Source: Deltaproteobacteria bacterium RBG_13_49_15 | Lineage (GTDB): Bacteria; Desulfobacterota; Desulfobacteria; Desulfobacterales; UBA2156 | DNA length: 25,780 bases | NCBI GenBank assembly: GCA_001797695.1 | Contig: MGQD01000178.1 | Coordinates: forward strand, 5,953 to 31,732 | Direction of reading: 5' to 3' | In this document: positions 8,688 to 17,327 of the stretch, one piece after another | Position numbering within the stretch: position 1 is the stretch's first letter | How the letters are laid out: the number at the start of each line of letters is the position of its first letter | Notes under the pieces: generated by a model | Seen by the model: the letters and a program-made list of their open reading frames with translations, nothing else | Told to the model about the DNA's origin: nothing | The model's database searches: none | Made by a program: the position numbers and the translations under genes

Positions 8688-9821
8688 CTACCGGTAAAAT
8701 TTCCGGATCATCTTCACCACATAGGATAACTGGTCATCCGAAAGCTCCGGATAGATGGGAAGGGCAAGAGAATTTTCTGCTGCATATTCGGAAAGTGGAA
8801 AATCCCCCTGCCGGTGTCCGAGGTAGGAAAAGCATTTCTGGAGATGGAGCGGCACCGGATAATAGATTTCCGTTCCAATTCCGGCCTCTTTTAAAAAACG
8901 CTGCAACCCGTCCCGTTTCCCTTCAGCGATGATGACGAACTGATTGTAAATATGACGGCTCCCCTTTTCATGGGGAAGAGTGATGCGGTCTTCAAGCCCT
9001 TCATTCTTAAAAAAACTGCGGTATTTTGAAGCGTTTTCCTGCCTCCTTCTGGTCCATTGATCGAGGTGTTTGAGCTTGACGGATACGACCGCTGCCTGAA
9101 CGGCATCGAGCCTGAAATTTCCTCCGATCACCTGATGGTAATATTTAGGGCTCGCACCATGAACCCGAAAGATCTGAAGTTTTGAAAATAGCTCGTCCGA
9201 ATCGGTTGTCACGATCCCTCCGTCTCCGAAAGCACCCAGGTTCTTTGACGGGAAGAAGGAAAAACATCCGACATCCCCTATGGATCCGGCCCGTCTTCCC
9301 AGATATTCCGACCCGATCGCCTGGGCCGCGTCCTCAATGACGAAAAGCCCATGGGAGCTTGCGATCTCAAGGATCGGGGCCATATCCGCGCATTGTCCGA
9401 ACAGGTGGATCGGCATGATCCCCTTGAGATGATTTTTTTCTTTTTTTTCCAGCCGGTCGATGGCCTCTCCCAATTTGTCAGGAGAAAGATTAAACGACTC
9501 CGCGTCGATATCCACGAAGACCGGAATTCCTCCCAACCTGGCGATGGAACCTGCAGTCGCGAAAAAGGTATACGGGGAAGTCAGAATCCGGTCACCGGGC
9601 CGGATTTCAAAAGCCATCAGGGATATCAGCAGGGCGTCGGTTCCGGAGGAGACACCGACGGCGTGTTTACATCCGCAATACCCGGCGATTTCTTCTTCCA
9701 GCAACTTCACCGGAGAGCCTAGAATAAACTGCTGCTCTTCAAACACCCGGTGAACGGATGCCAGAATTTCATCCTTGATTTTTTGATACTGCCCCTTTAG
9801 GTCAAGCAGGGGAACATTCAT
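8688..9821 (-). CDS. DegT/DnrJ/EryC1/StrS family PLP-dependent sugar aminotransferase
   Basis: These enzymes transfer an amino group from glutamate to a keto sugar bound to a nucleotide, making amino sugars for lipopolysaccharide, capsule or glycans. The PLP-binding Lys193 lies in FFPSKNLGAFGDGG. The family signatures GVSSGTDALLISLMA, TSPYTFFATAGSIARLGG, HLFGQCADM and IEDAAQAIGSE appear in order. The start at 9821 (MNVPLLDLKGQY) is chosen over the ATG at 9836: it has AGGTGA 5-6 nt upstream, and family members start this way. The length is 377 residues, complete. It lies 11 nt after manC, so the two are probably translated from one mRNA. The sugar substrate cannot be read from the sequence; WbpE/WecE-like enzymes are the closest kind by eye. 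Confidence 0.9.
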   Translation of the reverse strand: MNVPLLDLKGQYQKIKDEILASVHRVFEEQQFILGSPVKLLEEEIAGYCGCKHAVGVSSGTDALLISLMAFEIRPGDRILTSPYTFFATAGSIARLGGIPVFVDIDAESFNLSPDKLGEAIDRLEKKEKNHLKGIMPIHLFGQCADMAPILEIASSHGLFVIEDAAQAIGSEYLGRRAGSIGDVGCFSFFPSKNLGAFGDGGIVTTDSDELFSKLQIFRVHGASPKYYHQVIGGNFRLDAVQAAVVSVKLKHLDQWTRRRQENASKYRSFFKNEGLEDRITLPHEKGSRHIYNQFVIIAEGKRDGLQRFLKEAGIGTEIYYPVPLHLQKCFSYLGHRQGDFPLSEYAAENSLALPIYPELSDDQLSYVVKMIRKFYR

Positions 9822-9832
9822 ACAGTCACCTT

Positions 9833-11203
9833 TCATGAGTTGTCGGATAGGGAGATTTCAATAAGATGAAGCATCTCACTTTTGGTATTTTGAATTTTCA
9901 CGGATCCCTTTTTCTGAAACGTCTTCGATCCCCCTTTGTTAAGCACGATCCGTTCGTTCTTTCCCAGTGTGACCACCGCCGCCCCATCAATGACCATAAG
10001 GCTCTTCACTGAGGTGTTCTCTTGATTCAGACGGCATATTTTGCCTGGTATAATATCGAGACGCTCAAGGCGGTAGCCTATTTGTTCTTCCAGGGTTGTC
10101 CGGGTTCCCCATGGAAAAGACTCGGTCGCGTGCCGGCGGTATTCCCTGCGACCGGTTTGCTGGAGGTGTTTATAAATGGATTTGACGTCCCGGCTGTTTT
10201 CCAGATCCGAGACGAAAACCGAATCATCCGTCCCGATCACGACCATATCGGCAATGTTGTTGGTGACGACCAGCTTCCCTTCTCCCATAACAAGGCATCC
10301 CCGGGTCTCTCTGGCAAGAACGTCTCCCGTGATCACATTCCCATCCTTGTTCTTGGAGAGAAAGTCAAAAAGGGACTTCCAGGAGCCGATGTCGCTCCAT
10401 CCGAAATCGGAAGGTAAAACGACGCCCTTGTCGGTTTTTTCCATGATTGCATAATCGATCGAGATGTTGGGTATCTCAGAATAGATCGCGGCGCGCTGAT
10501 CCCGGGTTTCTTTCAGAAAACGGTTCATCAGGAAAAACATTTCCGGCTGATGAACCCTGAATTCTTCAATCATCACTGATCCTTTGAACGCGAACATCCC
10601 GCTATTCCAGAAAAAATGTCCTGTACGAATATAGCGTCCGGCGCTTTTACGATCCGGTTTTTCAACAAACCGTCTGATCGCCACAGCCTTTCCGGCAACC
10701 GGTCGGCCTCCTTCGATATATCCATACCCCGTCTCGGGGTAATGCGGTTCTATACCGAAGGTGACGATGTACCCCTGCCGGGCAAGCTCGATGGCAGACA
10801 TGACATTTTGGTTGAATCGGCCGTGGTTTTTAATAACATGATCCGCCGGGAAAATACATATGACGGCATCCGTTTCCTTCTCCAATATGGTCAATATCGA
10901 CAGGAGAATGGCGGGGGCCGTGTTCCTTCCGCAGGGTTCACATATGATTTTTTTTCTGGCCTTGATCCCCATTTGTTCAATCTGCTTTGTGGTCTCATTG
11001 AAATGAAGCTCTCCGCAGACTACGCGCAATCGATTCAAATCTACGACCGGTTCAAGGCGCGTGACGGTCTCCTGAATAAGCGAACGGTTTCCGAAGAAAC
11101 GCACCAGTTGCTTGGGAAACATCTCCCTTGAAACCGGCCACAAGCGTGCTCCGACCCCTCCGGCGAGGAGGACCGCATAGGTCGGCACGATCCGTTTACG
11201 CAT
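9833..11203 (-). CDS. manC: Mannose-1-phosphate guanylyltransferase with a degenerate C-terminal cupin
   Basis: The enzyme makes GDP-mannose from mannose-1-phosphate and GTP for surface polysaccharides. The nucleotidyltransferase signature AVLLAGGVGARLWPVSR followed by FPKQ lies at the N-terminus, with EPCGRNTAPA, FPADHVI, PETGYGYIEGG, FVEKPD and WNSGMFAF after it. The start is the ATG at 11203 with AAGGAC about 7 nt upstream; a start at 11236 would overlap dnaE. In two-domain members of this family a mannose-6-phosphate isomerase cupin follows, with a QMHHHRxEHW metal motif. Here the fold-level outline survives (PWG, then PGKI, then a beta-rich end), but that stretch reads CRLNQENTSVKS and has none of those histidines. 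Isomerase activity is therefore unlikely. The 456-residue length is near normal. Confidence 0.88.
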   Translation of the reverse strand: MRKRIVPTYAVLLAGGVGARLWPVSREMFPKQLVRFFGNRSLIQETVTRLEPVVDLNRLRVVCGELHFNETTKQIEQMGIKARKKIICEPCGRNTAPAILLSILTILEKETDAVICIFPADHVIKNHGRFNQNVMSAIELARQGYIVTFGIEPHYPETGYGYIEGGRPVAGKAVAIRRFVEKPDRKSAGRYIRTGHFFWNSGMFAFKGSVMIEEFRVHQPEMFFLMNRFLKETRDQRAAIYSEIPNISIDYAIMEKTDKGVVLPSDFGWSDIGSWKSLFDFLSKNKDGNVITGDVLARETRGCLVMGEGKLVVTNNIADMVVIGTDDSVFVSDLENSRDVKSIYKHLQQTGRREYRRHATESFPWGTRTTLEEQIGYRLERLDIIPGKICRLNQENTSVKSLMVIDGAAVVTLGKNERIVLNKGGSKTFQKKGSVKIQNTKSEMLHLIEISLSDNS

Positions 11204-11219
11204 GATCGGGTCCTTTTTT

Positions 11220-14200
11220 TTATTGCCTCTTAACATGGTTATTCGATTTGGAGCTGCTCAGGACAAGCCGCATTTCGGTCTTCACCGCTTCATAACCCAC
11301 ATGGTCGCGGATCTCCTTCAACAACATCGGAGAAGCCGCGGTTTTAAGAGTTTCCGGAAAGGCAATTACCGTCTCTGTTTTTCCGGTGTCTTGAAGATGA
11401 AGATAGACAGGGCATTTCCCTGGGTATTTTTTTAGAATACCGTTGATCCGAATCAAAAAGGATTCATCGATTTTTGCCACATCAAGATACAAATGAATGC
11501 CGCACGCCAGTTCCTCCTCGGCCCGTTCCAGCAACATAACCTTTTCACCGATGATTTTGATGGCATTTTCATTCTTTTGAATCCTTCCCTCGGTCACTAC
11601 CAGTGCATCCTGAGCCACAATGCCGGATACGGCCGAATAGACCGTGGGAAACAAGACGACCTCCACCGCACCTTGTATATCCTCGAGCATCATAAACGCC
11701 ATCGACCCTCCCTTTTTGGTTGAGACGATCTTTAGATTCGAAACCATGCCTCCGATTCGAACGACTTCACCGTCATTTCGCTCCCTGAGATCGACGATCA
11801 CGGCGCTGGTCAACCGGTGAAGCTGGGCTTCATATGGAGATAAGGGATGTCCGCTCAAATAAAATCCTAGCGCTTCCTTTTCAAATCCCAGCCGTTCCTG
11901 TTCATCCCATTCATCGATTTGAGGTATGGGAGGATATCCGGCCGATTCATCGCTGTTCCCCGATCCGAACAATCCCATTTGAGGGTCGAATTTCTTCTTC
12001 TGCTCCTTTTGCCCGAATTCGATCGCTTCTTCCAAAATTGCCGTTATTCTGGAGCGGAATTCACCGGTCGAGTCAAAAGCACCGCATTTGATCAGGCTTT
12101 CGATTACCCGTTTATTCACTTTTCTCAAATCCACCCGTTCACAAAAATCAAACAGGGATGTAAATCGCCGGGTCTGTCGTATTTCCAGAATCGACTCGAT
12201 GGCCCCTTCACCCACGTTCTTAACAGCGATCAAGCCGAACCGTATCCGATCCCCCTCCACAATGAACTCTTTTTCGCTTTCGTTGATGTCTGGTGGAAGG
12301 ATGGGGATTTTATGCAAACGACACTCGGAAATGAATTTTTCCACCCCTTCCGTTGATTCCATTTCATTCGACAGAAGCGAGGCCATGAATTCGAGCGGAT
12401 AATGCGCCTTTAAATAAGCGGTCTGATAGGCGATCATGGAATAGGCGGCGCTGTGGGATTTATTGAACCCGTACCCTCCGAATTTTTCCATCAGATCGAA
12501 TATCTTTTCAGCCTGTAGCGTCGGGATCCCTTTTCTTCTCGCGCCTTCCATGAATCGATTCCGCTGCTTTTGCATGATCGCCGGGATCTTCTTCCCCATG
12601 GCTTTTCGTAAATCATCCGCCTCCGACATCGTATAGTCGGCGAGAACAGCGGCGATCTTCATCACCTGTTCCTGATATACGATGACCCCGTAGGTCTCAT
12701 TCAATATGGGCTCCAGCTCCGGAACAAGATACTCCACGGCTTTTTTGCCGTGTTTGCGTTGCACAAAATCCTCCGACATCCCGCCGAGTGGTCCGGGCCG
12801 GTAGAGCGCCACAAGGGCGATGACATCCTCAAAACATCCGGGCTGCAGCCGTACCAAAAGATCCTTCATCCCCGCGCTTTCAAGTTGGAATACACCGGTG
12901 GTGTTTCCGGAACAGAGAAGCTGAAATGTGAACGGATCGTCTAAGTGAAGATTTTCCAGATCCGGCGCCGTTTTCCCTTGCCGGGTGATTAAGGAGAGCG
13001 TGTCTGCGATGATGGTCAAATTTTTAAGCCCCAGAAAATCGAATTTGACCAAACCGATCTTTTCAACCGATTTCATTTCAAACTGAGTGACAACCTCTCC
13101 CTTTTTTCCCCGATAAAGCGGCATATACTCCACCAGAGGCTTGTCGGCGATCACCACTCCTGCAGCATGGGTGGAGGCATGCCGCGGAAGCCCTTCAAGG
13201 ACGTGGCAGACCTTGAGTAATTCGGCATAGACCGGTTTATTTTTGGCCGCCTCTGAAAGCCGGGGTTCCATCAAAAGTGCATCGTCTAGCGTGATGTTTA
13301 ATACGTCCGGGACCATCTTGGCGATCCCATCCACCTCATTCAGCGGAATCGCCAGCGCCCGGCCCACATCGCGAATCACCGCTCTGGTTTTGAGTTTTCC
13401 GAAAGTGATGATCTGGGCGACATATTCTCCTCCCCCGTATCGATCCACAACATACCTAAATACATCCTCTCTTCCCCTGATGCAGAAATCGACATCGATA
13501 TCCGGCATGCTCTTTCTTGCCGGGTTCAGAAAGCGTTCAAAAATGAGACCATGGGCAATGGGATCCAGATCCGTTATGCCAAGCGAATAGGCTACCAGGC
13601 TCCCCGCCGCCGACCCTCTTCCGGGTCCGACCGGTATCCGTTTCGATTTGGCGTACCGGATGAAATCGGAGACGATCAGAAAATAGCCGCAAAAGCCCAT
13701 TTCGGTAATCACGTCGATTTCGTTTTCAAGACGGTCCCGATAAACCGTTTCATCGACATCCGGCCTTTTCCCCTTGATTCGAGCAATAGTCCGTTCAAAA
13801 CCGTTTCGGACATTTTCCTTGAAAAGCGCTTCCTCGCTGATTTGGCTATCGGTCATGTACTTCGGAAAATGGTAGGTTCCGGTATCGAATTCAAAATGGC
13901 AGCGTTTGGCGATCTCGAGGGAATTAGCCACGGCTTCCGGCCGATCTTTGAACGATGCCGTCATCTCCGATTTGGATTTGAAGTAAAGCTCCTCACTTTT
14001 GAATTTCAGGCGTTCGGATTCATGAATGGTTTTCCCGGTCTGGACGCAGAGAAGAACATCATGCGCCCGCGCATCCTCTTTATTCAGATAGTGGCAGTCA
14101 TTTGTTGCGATCAAGGGGATGGAAAGGGTTTTGCTCATCTCTTTGATGACCCGGTTGACCTCGTTCTGTTCTTCGATCCCGTTGTTTTGAATCTCAAGGA

Positions 14201-14726
14201 AAAAATTCCCTTCTCCCATAATTTGCTCGTAATACCGGGCCGCCTTTTCCGCCTCTTCCACTCTCCTCTCTTGGATCAAACCCGGGATTTCACCATGAAG
14301 GCAGGAAGAAAGCGCGATGAGCCCTTCGGAGCAGGATTTAAGGAGCGGCTTGTCAATCCGGGGTTTATAGTAAAAACCCTCAAGATGAGCGATGCTGCAA
14401 AGCCGGCAGAGGTTTTTATATCCCGTCTCATTTTCTGCAAGAAGAATGATGTGCATCATCCCCTTGCTGTCCAGAGGGCTTTTATCCTTCAAACTCCGGG
14501 GAGCAAGATAGCACTCGCATCCGATGATAGGCTTGATTCCACTGGCTTTCGCCTTTTCATAAAAATCCAAAACGCCGAACATGGTGCCATGATCGGTTAT
14601 GGCGACTGCGCTCATTTGGAAATCAAGGCACCGTTTCATTAGTGCATCAATCCGGATGGCGCCGTCGAGCAGGCTGTATTGGGTATGCACGTGAAGATGG
14701 ACAAAGTCCTGGCTGGTTTCACTCAT
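11220..14726 (-). CDS. dnaE: DNA polymerase III alpha subunit
   Basis: This is the replicative DNA polymerase subunit, a C-family enzyme. The N-terminal PHP domain (about 5-270) keeps the metal-site motifs FVHLHVHTQYSLLDG and ITDHGTMFG. The palm carries the loop GPGRGSAAGSLVAY and the catalytic aspartates Asp411 and Asp413 in PDIDVDFC. ASTHAAGVVI and the fingers segment with GYGFNKSHSAAYS follow. A late OB fold (VRIGGMVSNLKIVSTKKG) and a C-terminal domain complete it. The length of 1168 residues matches E. coli DnaE (1160). The start is taken as the ATG at 14726 because conserved sequence begins just after it; an in-frame TTG at 14741 is possible, and neither has a strong ribosome site. It begins 21 nt after guaB and ends 16 nt before manC. 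Confidence 0.97.
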   Translation of the reverse strand: MSETSQDFVHLHVHTQYSLLDGAIRIDALMKRCLDFQMSAVAITDHGTMFGVLDFYEKAKASGIKPIIGCECYLAPRSLKDKSPLDSKGMMHIILLAENETGYKNLCRLCSIAHLEGFYYKPRIDKPLLKSCSEGLIALSSCLHGEIPGLIQERRVEEAEKAARYYEQIMGEGNFFLEIQNNGIEEQNEVNRVIKEMSKTLSIPLIATNDCHYLNKEDARAHDVLLCVQTGKTIHESERLKFKSEELYFKSKSEMTASFKDRPEAVANSLEIAKRCHFEFDTGTYHFPKYMTDSQISEEALFKENVRNGFERTIARIKGKRPDVDETVYRDRLENEIDVITEMGFCGYFLIVSDFIRYAKSKRIPVGPGRGSAAGSLVAYSLGITDLDPIAHGLIFERFLNPARKSMPDIDVDFCIRGREDVFRYVVDRYGGGEYVAQIITFGKLKTRAVIRDVGRALAIPLNEVDGIAKMVPDVLNITLDDALLMEPRLSEAAKNKPVYAELLKVCHVLEGLPRHASTHAAGVVIADKPLVEYMPLYRGKKGEVVTQFEMKSVEKIGLVKFDFLGLKNLTIIADTLSLITRQGKTAPDLENLHLDDPFTFQLLCSGNTTGVFQLESAGMKDLLVRLQPGCFEDVIALVALYRPGPLGGMSEDFVQRKHGKKAVEYLVPELEPILNETYGVIVYQEQVMKIAAVLADYTMSEADDLRKAMGKKIPAIMQKQRNRFMEGARRKGIPTLQAEKIFDLMEKFGGYGFNKSHSAAYSMIAYQTAYLKAHYPLEFMASLLSNEMESTEGVEKFISECRLHKIPILPPDINESEKEFIVEGDRIRFGLIAVKNVGEGAIESILEIRQTRRFTSLFDFCERVDLRKVNKRVIESLIKCGAFDSTGEFRSRITAILEEAIEFGQKEQKKKFDPQMGLFGSGNSDESAGYPPIPQIDEWDEQERLGFEKEALGFYLSGHPLSPYEAQLHRLTSAVIVDLRERNDGEVVRIGGMVSNLKIVSTKKGGSMAFMMLEDIQGAVEVVLFPTVYSAVSGIVAQDALVVTEGRIQKNENAIKIIGEKVMLLERAEEELACGIHLYLDVAKIDESFLIRINGILKKYPGKCPVYLHLQDTGKTETVIAFPETLKTAASPMLLKEIRDHVGYEAVKTEMRLVLSSSKSNNHVKRQ

Positions 14727-14747
14727 GGGCAATTTCGGCAATTACAA

Positions 14748-16211
14748 TCAATCAAGCCGGTAATTTGGCGCTTCTTTTGTGATGATGACATCATGGACAT
14801 GGCTTTCTTTTAATCCCGCAACGCTGATCCTTTGAAACCGCGCCTTCTCCCTTAATTCCTCAAGATTCCGGCATCCCAGGTAACCCATTCCAGCCTTCAA
14901 TCCTCCGACAAGCTGGAAAATATTCGATGCAAGAGATCCTCTGTAGGGAACCCTACCGACGATCCCCTCCGGAACAAGCTTGTCCTCGTCTTCATCATCC
15001 CCCTGGTAGTATCGGTCCATGCTCCCTTTTTTCATGGCTTCCTGAGAGCCCATTCCCCGATACACTTTATAACTCCGTCCCTGGAATATGATCAGTTCTC
15101 CGGGGCTTTCCTCGGTTCCTGCAAAAAGTGCACCGATCATCACCGAATGGGCTCCGGCTCCGATCGCCTTGGTAATATCCCCTGAAAATTTAATGCCGCC
15201 GTCGGCGATCAGCGGAATGCCGCTTTTACCGGATGCGAAACGGCAGTTCATAATGGCAGTAATCTGCGGAACTCCGGCGCCGGCCACGATCCGGGTAGTA
15301 CAAATGGAGCCAGGGCCGATTCCAACCTTAACTCCGTCAACGCCTGCTTCGATCAGATCTTCCGCACCTTTCGCAGTAGCCACGTTTCCGGCAATCAGCT
15401 CTATGGCACTGAAGGTGCTTTTCAAGGCGGTGATGGCATCAATGACGTTTTTTGAGTGGCCATGTGATGTGTCAATAAGTATCACATCCGCACCGGCATT
15501 TAAGAGCGCTTCAGCCCGCCGCTCCATATCGGGGCCGACGCCTATGGCGGCGCCTACCCGAAGCCTTCCCCTTCCATCCTTGCAGGCATTGGGATATTTT
15601 TTAATCTTTTCAATATCCTTAATTGTGATCATCCCCTTCAACCTTCCCTTGGAATCGACCACGAGGAGTTTTTCAATACGTCGCTCATGCAGCCGTTTTT
15701 TTGAGTCTTCCAGGGTGATCCCTTCCGGAACAGTGACCAGATTCTCCTTTGTCATGACCTCTGAAACCTTCTTATTGAGGCTGTTTTCGAATCGAAGGTC
15801 CCGGTTTGTAACGATCCCCACCAGCTTTTCATCCTTGATAACCGGAAGGCCTGAGATATGGTATTGTTCCATCAATTTTAACACCTCATGAACCGGTTGA
15901 TCGGGGTTAATCGTGATCGGATCGATAATCATTCCGCTTTCGGATTTTTTAACCTTATCTACCTCGGTCACCTGAGCTTTGATGCTCATATTCCGATGGA
16001 TGAACCCGATCCCCCCTTCCCTGGCCATGCTGATGGCCGACTGGGATTCCGTTACTGTATCCATCGCAGCACTGACTATGGGAATGTTAAGGGTGATGTT
16101 CCGGGTCAGGCGAGTGTTGACATTTGTCTCTTTCGGCAAGACATCCGAATAGCCGGGGATCAGGAGGACATCATCAAAAGAAAGGGCTTCCTCGGTTTGC
16201 ATTATTACCAT
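14748..16211 (-). CDS. guaB: Inosine-5'-monophosphate dehydrogenase
   Basis: It oxidises IMP to XMP with NAD+, the committed step of guanine nucleotide synthesis. The TIM barrel starts with LSFDDVLLIPGYSDVLP. Two CBS domains are inserted at about 95-205 (GLPVIKDEKLVGIVTNRD and LLVVDSKGRLKGMITIKD), which usually sense adenine/guanine nucleotides. The catalytic Cys304 lies in GPGSICTTR, and the flap segment YRGMGSQEAM and the GRVPYRG motif are present. The start is the ATG at 16211, which has a strong GGAGGAA 5-6 nt upstream; ATGs at 16229 and 16202 have no comparable site. The length is 487 residues, against 488 in E. coli. It is the first gene of the leftward cluster guaB-dnaE-manC-degT. Confidence 0.97.
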   Translation of the reverse strand: MVIMQTEEALSFDDVLLIPGYSDVLPKETNVNTRLTRNITLNIPIVSAAMDTVTESQSAISMAREGGIGFIHRNMSIKAQVTEVDKVKKSESGMIIDPITINPDQPVHEVLKLMEQYHISGLPVIKDEKLVGIVTNRDLRFENSLNKKVSEVMTKENLVTVPEGITLEDSKKRLHERRIEKLLVVDSKGRLKGMITIKDIEKIKKYPNACKDGRGRLRVGAAIGVGPDMERRAEALLNAGADVILIDTSHGHSKNVIDAITALKSTFSAIELIAGNVATAKGAEDLIEAGVDGVKVGIGPGSICTTRIVAGAGVPQITAIMNCRFASGKSGIPLIADGGIKFSGDITKAIGAGAHSVMIGALFAGTEESPGELIIFQGRSYKVYRGMGSQEAMKKGSMDRYYQGDDEDEDKLVPEGIVGRVPYRGSLASNIFQLVGGLKAGMGYLGCRNLEELREKARFQRISVAGLKESHVHDVIITKEAPNYRLD

Positions 16212-16325
16212 GGGCTTCCTCCAAAACAAAGATTATGAGATATGCCGCGTCGGCGATTTTTCCAGCGATGAATCTGGCCTGGTAAGGCCGAGCGCATCAT
16301 TCCGATATCAATTTTTTTGTGGATG

Positions 16326-16353
16326 GCATAACAAAAAGGGTTTCTTTTATCAA
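16326..16353 (-). promoter_or_regulatory. Candidate sigma70-type promoter for guaB
   Basis: Reading leftward, TTGATA is followed after 16 nt by TTATGC, about 115 nt upstream of the guaB start. The -35 matches consensus at five of six positions; the -10 is poor. The flanking 7-bp inverted repeat could be an operator, which is speculative. Confidence 0.3.
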
Positions 16354-16433
16354 TCTTTTATTTGGTTTCCATCCATAATAAGCGACCCTTTTCCGCAATT
16401 CCTGCCCGCCTCTGGAGGGCCTGCCTATCCTTG

Positions 16434-16510
16434 GGCTGGTTTGTCCGTTTCACGCTGGTTTATCAGCCTCAGGCTTATTTATCAGCCTCAGGCTGATTTG
16501 TCTCCCTTCA
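16434..16510. repeat. Four degenerate 19-20-bp tandem repeats with an internal palindrome
   Basis: The units are 16434-16452, 16453-16471, 16472-16490 and 16491-16510. All begin (G/C)GCT followed by a short purine/T step and end in TCA or TTCA. The two middle units share TTTATCAGCCTCAGGCT across their junctions (16459-16475 and 16478-16494). ATCAGCC-TCA-GGCTGAT at 16481-16497 is a perfect 7-bp inverted repeat with a 3-nt loop. No T-run follows directly, so it is not a standard terminator. Function unknown. Confidence 0.8.
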
Positions 16511-16549
16511 GCCGGGAGGTATGAAACAGGCGCCGATACGAACGAACTC

Positions 16550-16577
16550 TTGACAGCCGCGAGGCTTGCGTCATAAA
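16550..16577 (+). promoter_or_regulatory. Candidate sigma70 promoter for the yciO-like gene
   Basis: A perfect TTGACA at 16550-16555 is followed after 16 nt by CATAAA (16572-16577), which matches four of six -10 bases. It lies about 60 nt upstream of the start at 16639 and faces it. Confidence 0.55.
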
Positions 16578-16638
16578 TAAGTCCCGTCGATCCATGCAGG
16601 CGCCCAATGCGTTCATAACGCTCAATTTAGGTTAAACC

Positions 16639-17247
16639 ATGATTATTGAAATCAATCCGAAAAATCCCCAGGCCCGCCACATCTCTCGAGTCGTCGGCGT
16701 TCTTAAAGAAGGGGGGATTATCGCATACCCGACCGATACCATGTACGGGATCGGGTGCAATATTTTCAATCAAAAAGCGATTCAAAAGGTTTATCAGCTC
16801 AAACAGCGGATTCAAAGCAAACCGTTTAGCTTTATCTGCTCCGATCTGAAAAACATCAGCCATTACGCAAAGGTTTCCAATTATGCCTATAAGACCATGA
16901 GGAGGCTTTTGCCCGGGCCATATACGTTTGTTCTGGAAGGCTCAAGGCTGGTCCCCAAAATCATGCTGACCCGGCGGAAAACCGCCGGAATCCGAGTTCC
17001 GGATAATGCCATTTGTCTTTCCCTGGTCAGGGAGCTTGGAAATCCGATCATCACTACCAGCGCTGCCACGTCTGATGGGATGATTTTAAACGATCCGTAT
17101 CTGATCGAAGAGTTTTTCCGGTTAAGAATTCAGATCGTCATTGACGGAGGACCCGTTCCCGGCCAGCCTTCAAGCGTGATCTCGCTGATCGACGACATCC
17201 CGGACATCATCCGGAAGGGGATGGGAGACGTGACGGTCTTCGAATGA
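16639..17247 (+). CDS. YciO/YrdC/Sua5-family protein, threonylcarbamoyl-AMP synthase-like
   Basis: The YrdC/Sua5 fold makes threonylcarbamoyl-AMP from threonine, bicarbonate and ATP for the t6A modification of tRNA. The protein has YPTDTMYGIGC at about 30-40, KPFSF, LLPGPYTFVL, the RxP segment GIRVPDN and ITTSA. Its 202-residue length, its start (INPKNPQARHI) and its end (DDIPDIIRKGMGDV) resemble E. coli YciO more than TsaC. YciO proteins are less well understood and may not be the main t6A enzyme, so the activity is uncertain. The start ATG has only a weak ribosome site (TAGGT). It stands alone on the + strand, with a promoter in front, and converges on sppA. Confidence 0.85.
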   Translation: MIIEINPKNPQARHISRVVGVLKEGGIIAYPTDTMYGIGCNIFNQKAIQKVYQLKQRIQSKPFSFICSDLKNISHYAKVSNYAYKTMRRLLPGPYTFVLEGSRLVPKIMLTRRKTAGIRVPDNAICLSLVRELGNPIITTSAATSDGMILNDPYLIEEFFRLRIQIVIDGGPVPGQPSSVISLIDDIPDIIRKGMGDVTVFE

Positions 17248-17279
17248 TCCTGGACACGGGGGGTATCCGAACAAGAGAT

Positions 17280-17323
17280 AAAAAAACATTCAAAAAATAA
17301 GCTTATGAGGAGAAAGTTGAATG
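17280..17323 (-). terminator. Candidate terminator after sppA
   Basis: On the - strand, 7-bp arms CATTCAA and TTGAATG (17317-17323 and 17287-17293) enclose a 23-nt loop that contains the palindrome ATAAGCTTAT. Seven T follow (17286-17280). It lies just after the sppA stop. The stem is AT-rich, so it may be weak. Confidence 0.4.
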
Positions 17324-17327
17324 AAGC

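Larger units (their letters stand above)
16212..16638. other. 427-bp intergenic region between divergent guaB and the yciO-like gene
   Basis: I see no convincing coding frame here. It contains, left to right: the guaB ribosome site; a candidate leftward promoter at 16326-16353, bracketed by a 7-bp inverted repeat (TGGATGG at 16320-16326, CCATCCA at 16369-16375); a GC-rich hairpin at 16404-16420 (GCCCGCC/GGAGGGC, one mismatch); a four-unit tandem repeat at 16434-16510; and a rightward promoter at 16550-16577. I do not recognise a known riboswitch or small RNA. Confidence 0.6.

Noticed and set aside
13551..14642. A 363-codon open frame on the + strand.
   Set aside because: It lies entirely antisense to dnaE, whose motifs are intact. 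The translation has no recognisable domain and reflects the codon bias of the opposite strand.
15088..15891. A 267-codon + strand frame opposite guaB.
   Set aside because: It is antisense to a clearly functional guaB. The Ser/Pro/Ile-rich composition is typical of a shadow frame.
16240..16265. GCCG-CGT-CGGC followed by GATTTTT as a + strand terminator upstream of guaB.
   Set aside because: The stem is only 4 bp and no + strand gene ends there.
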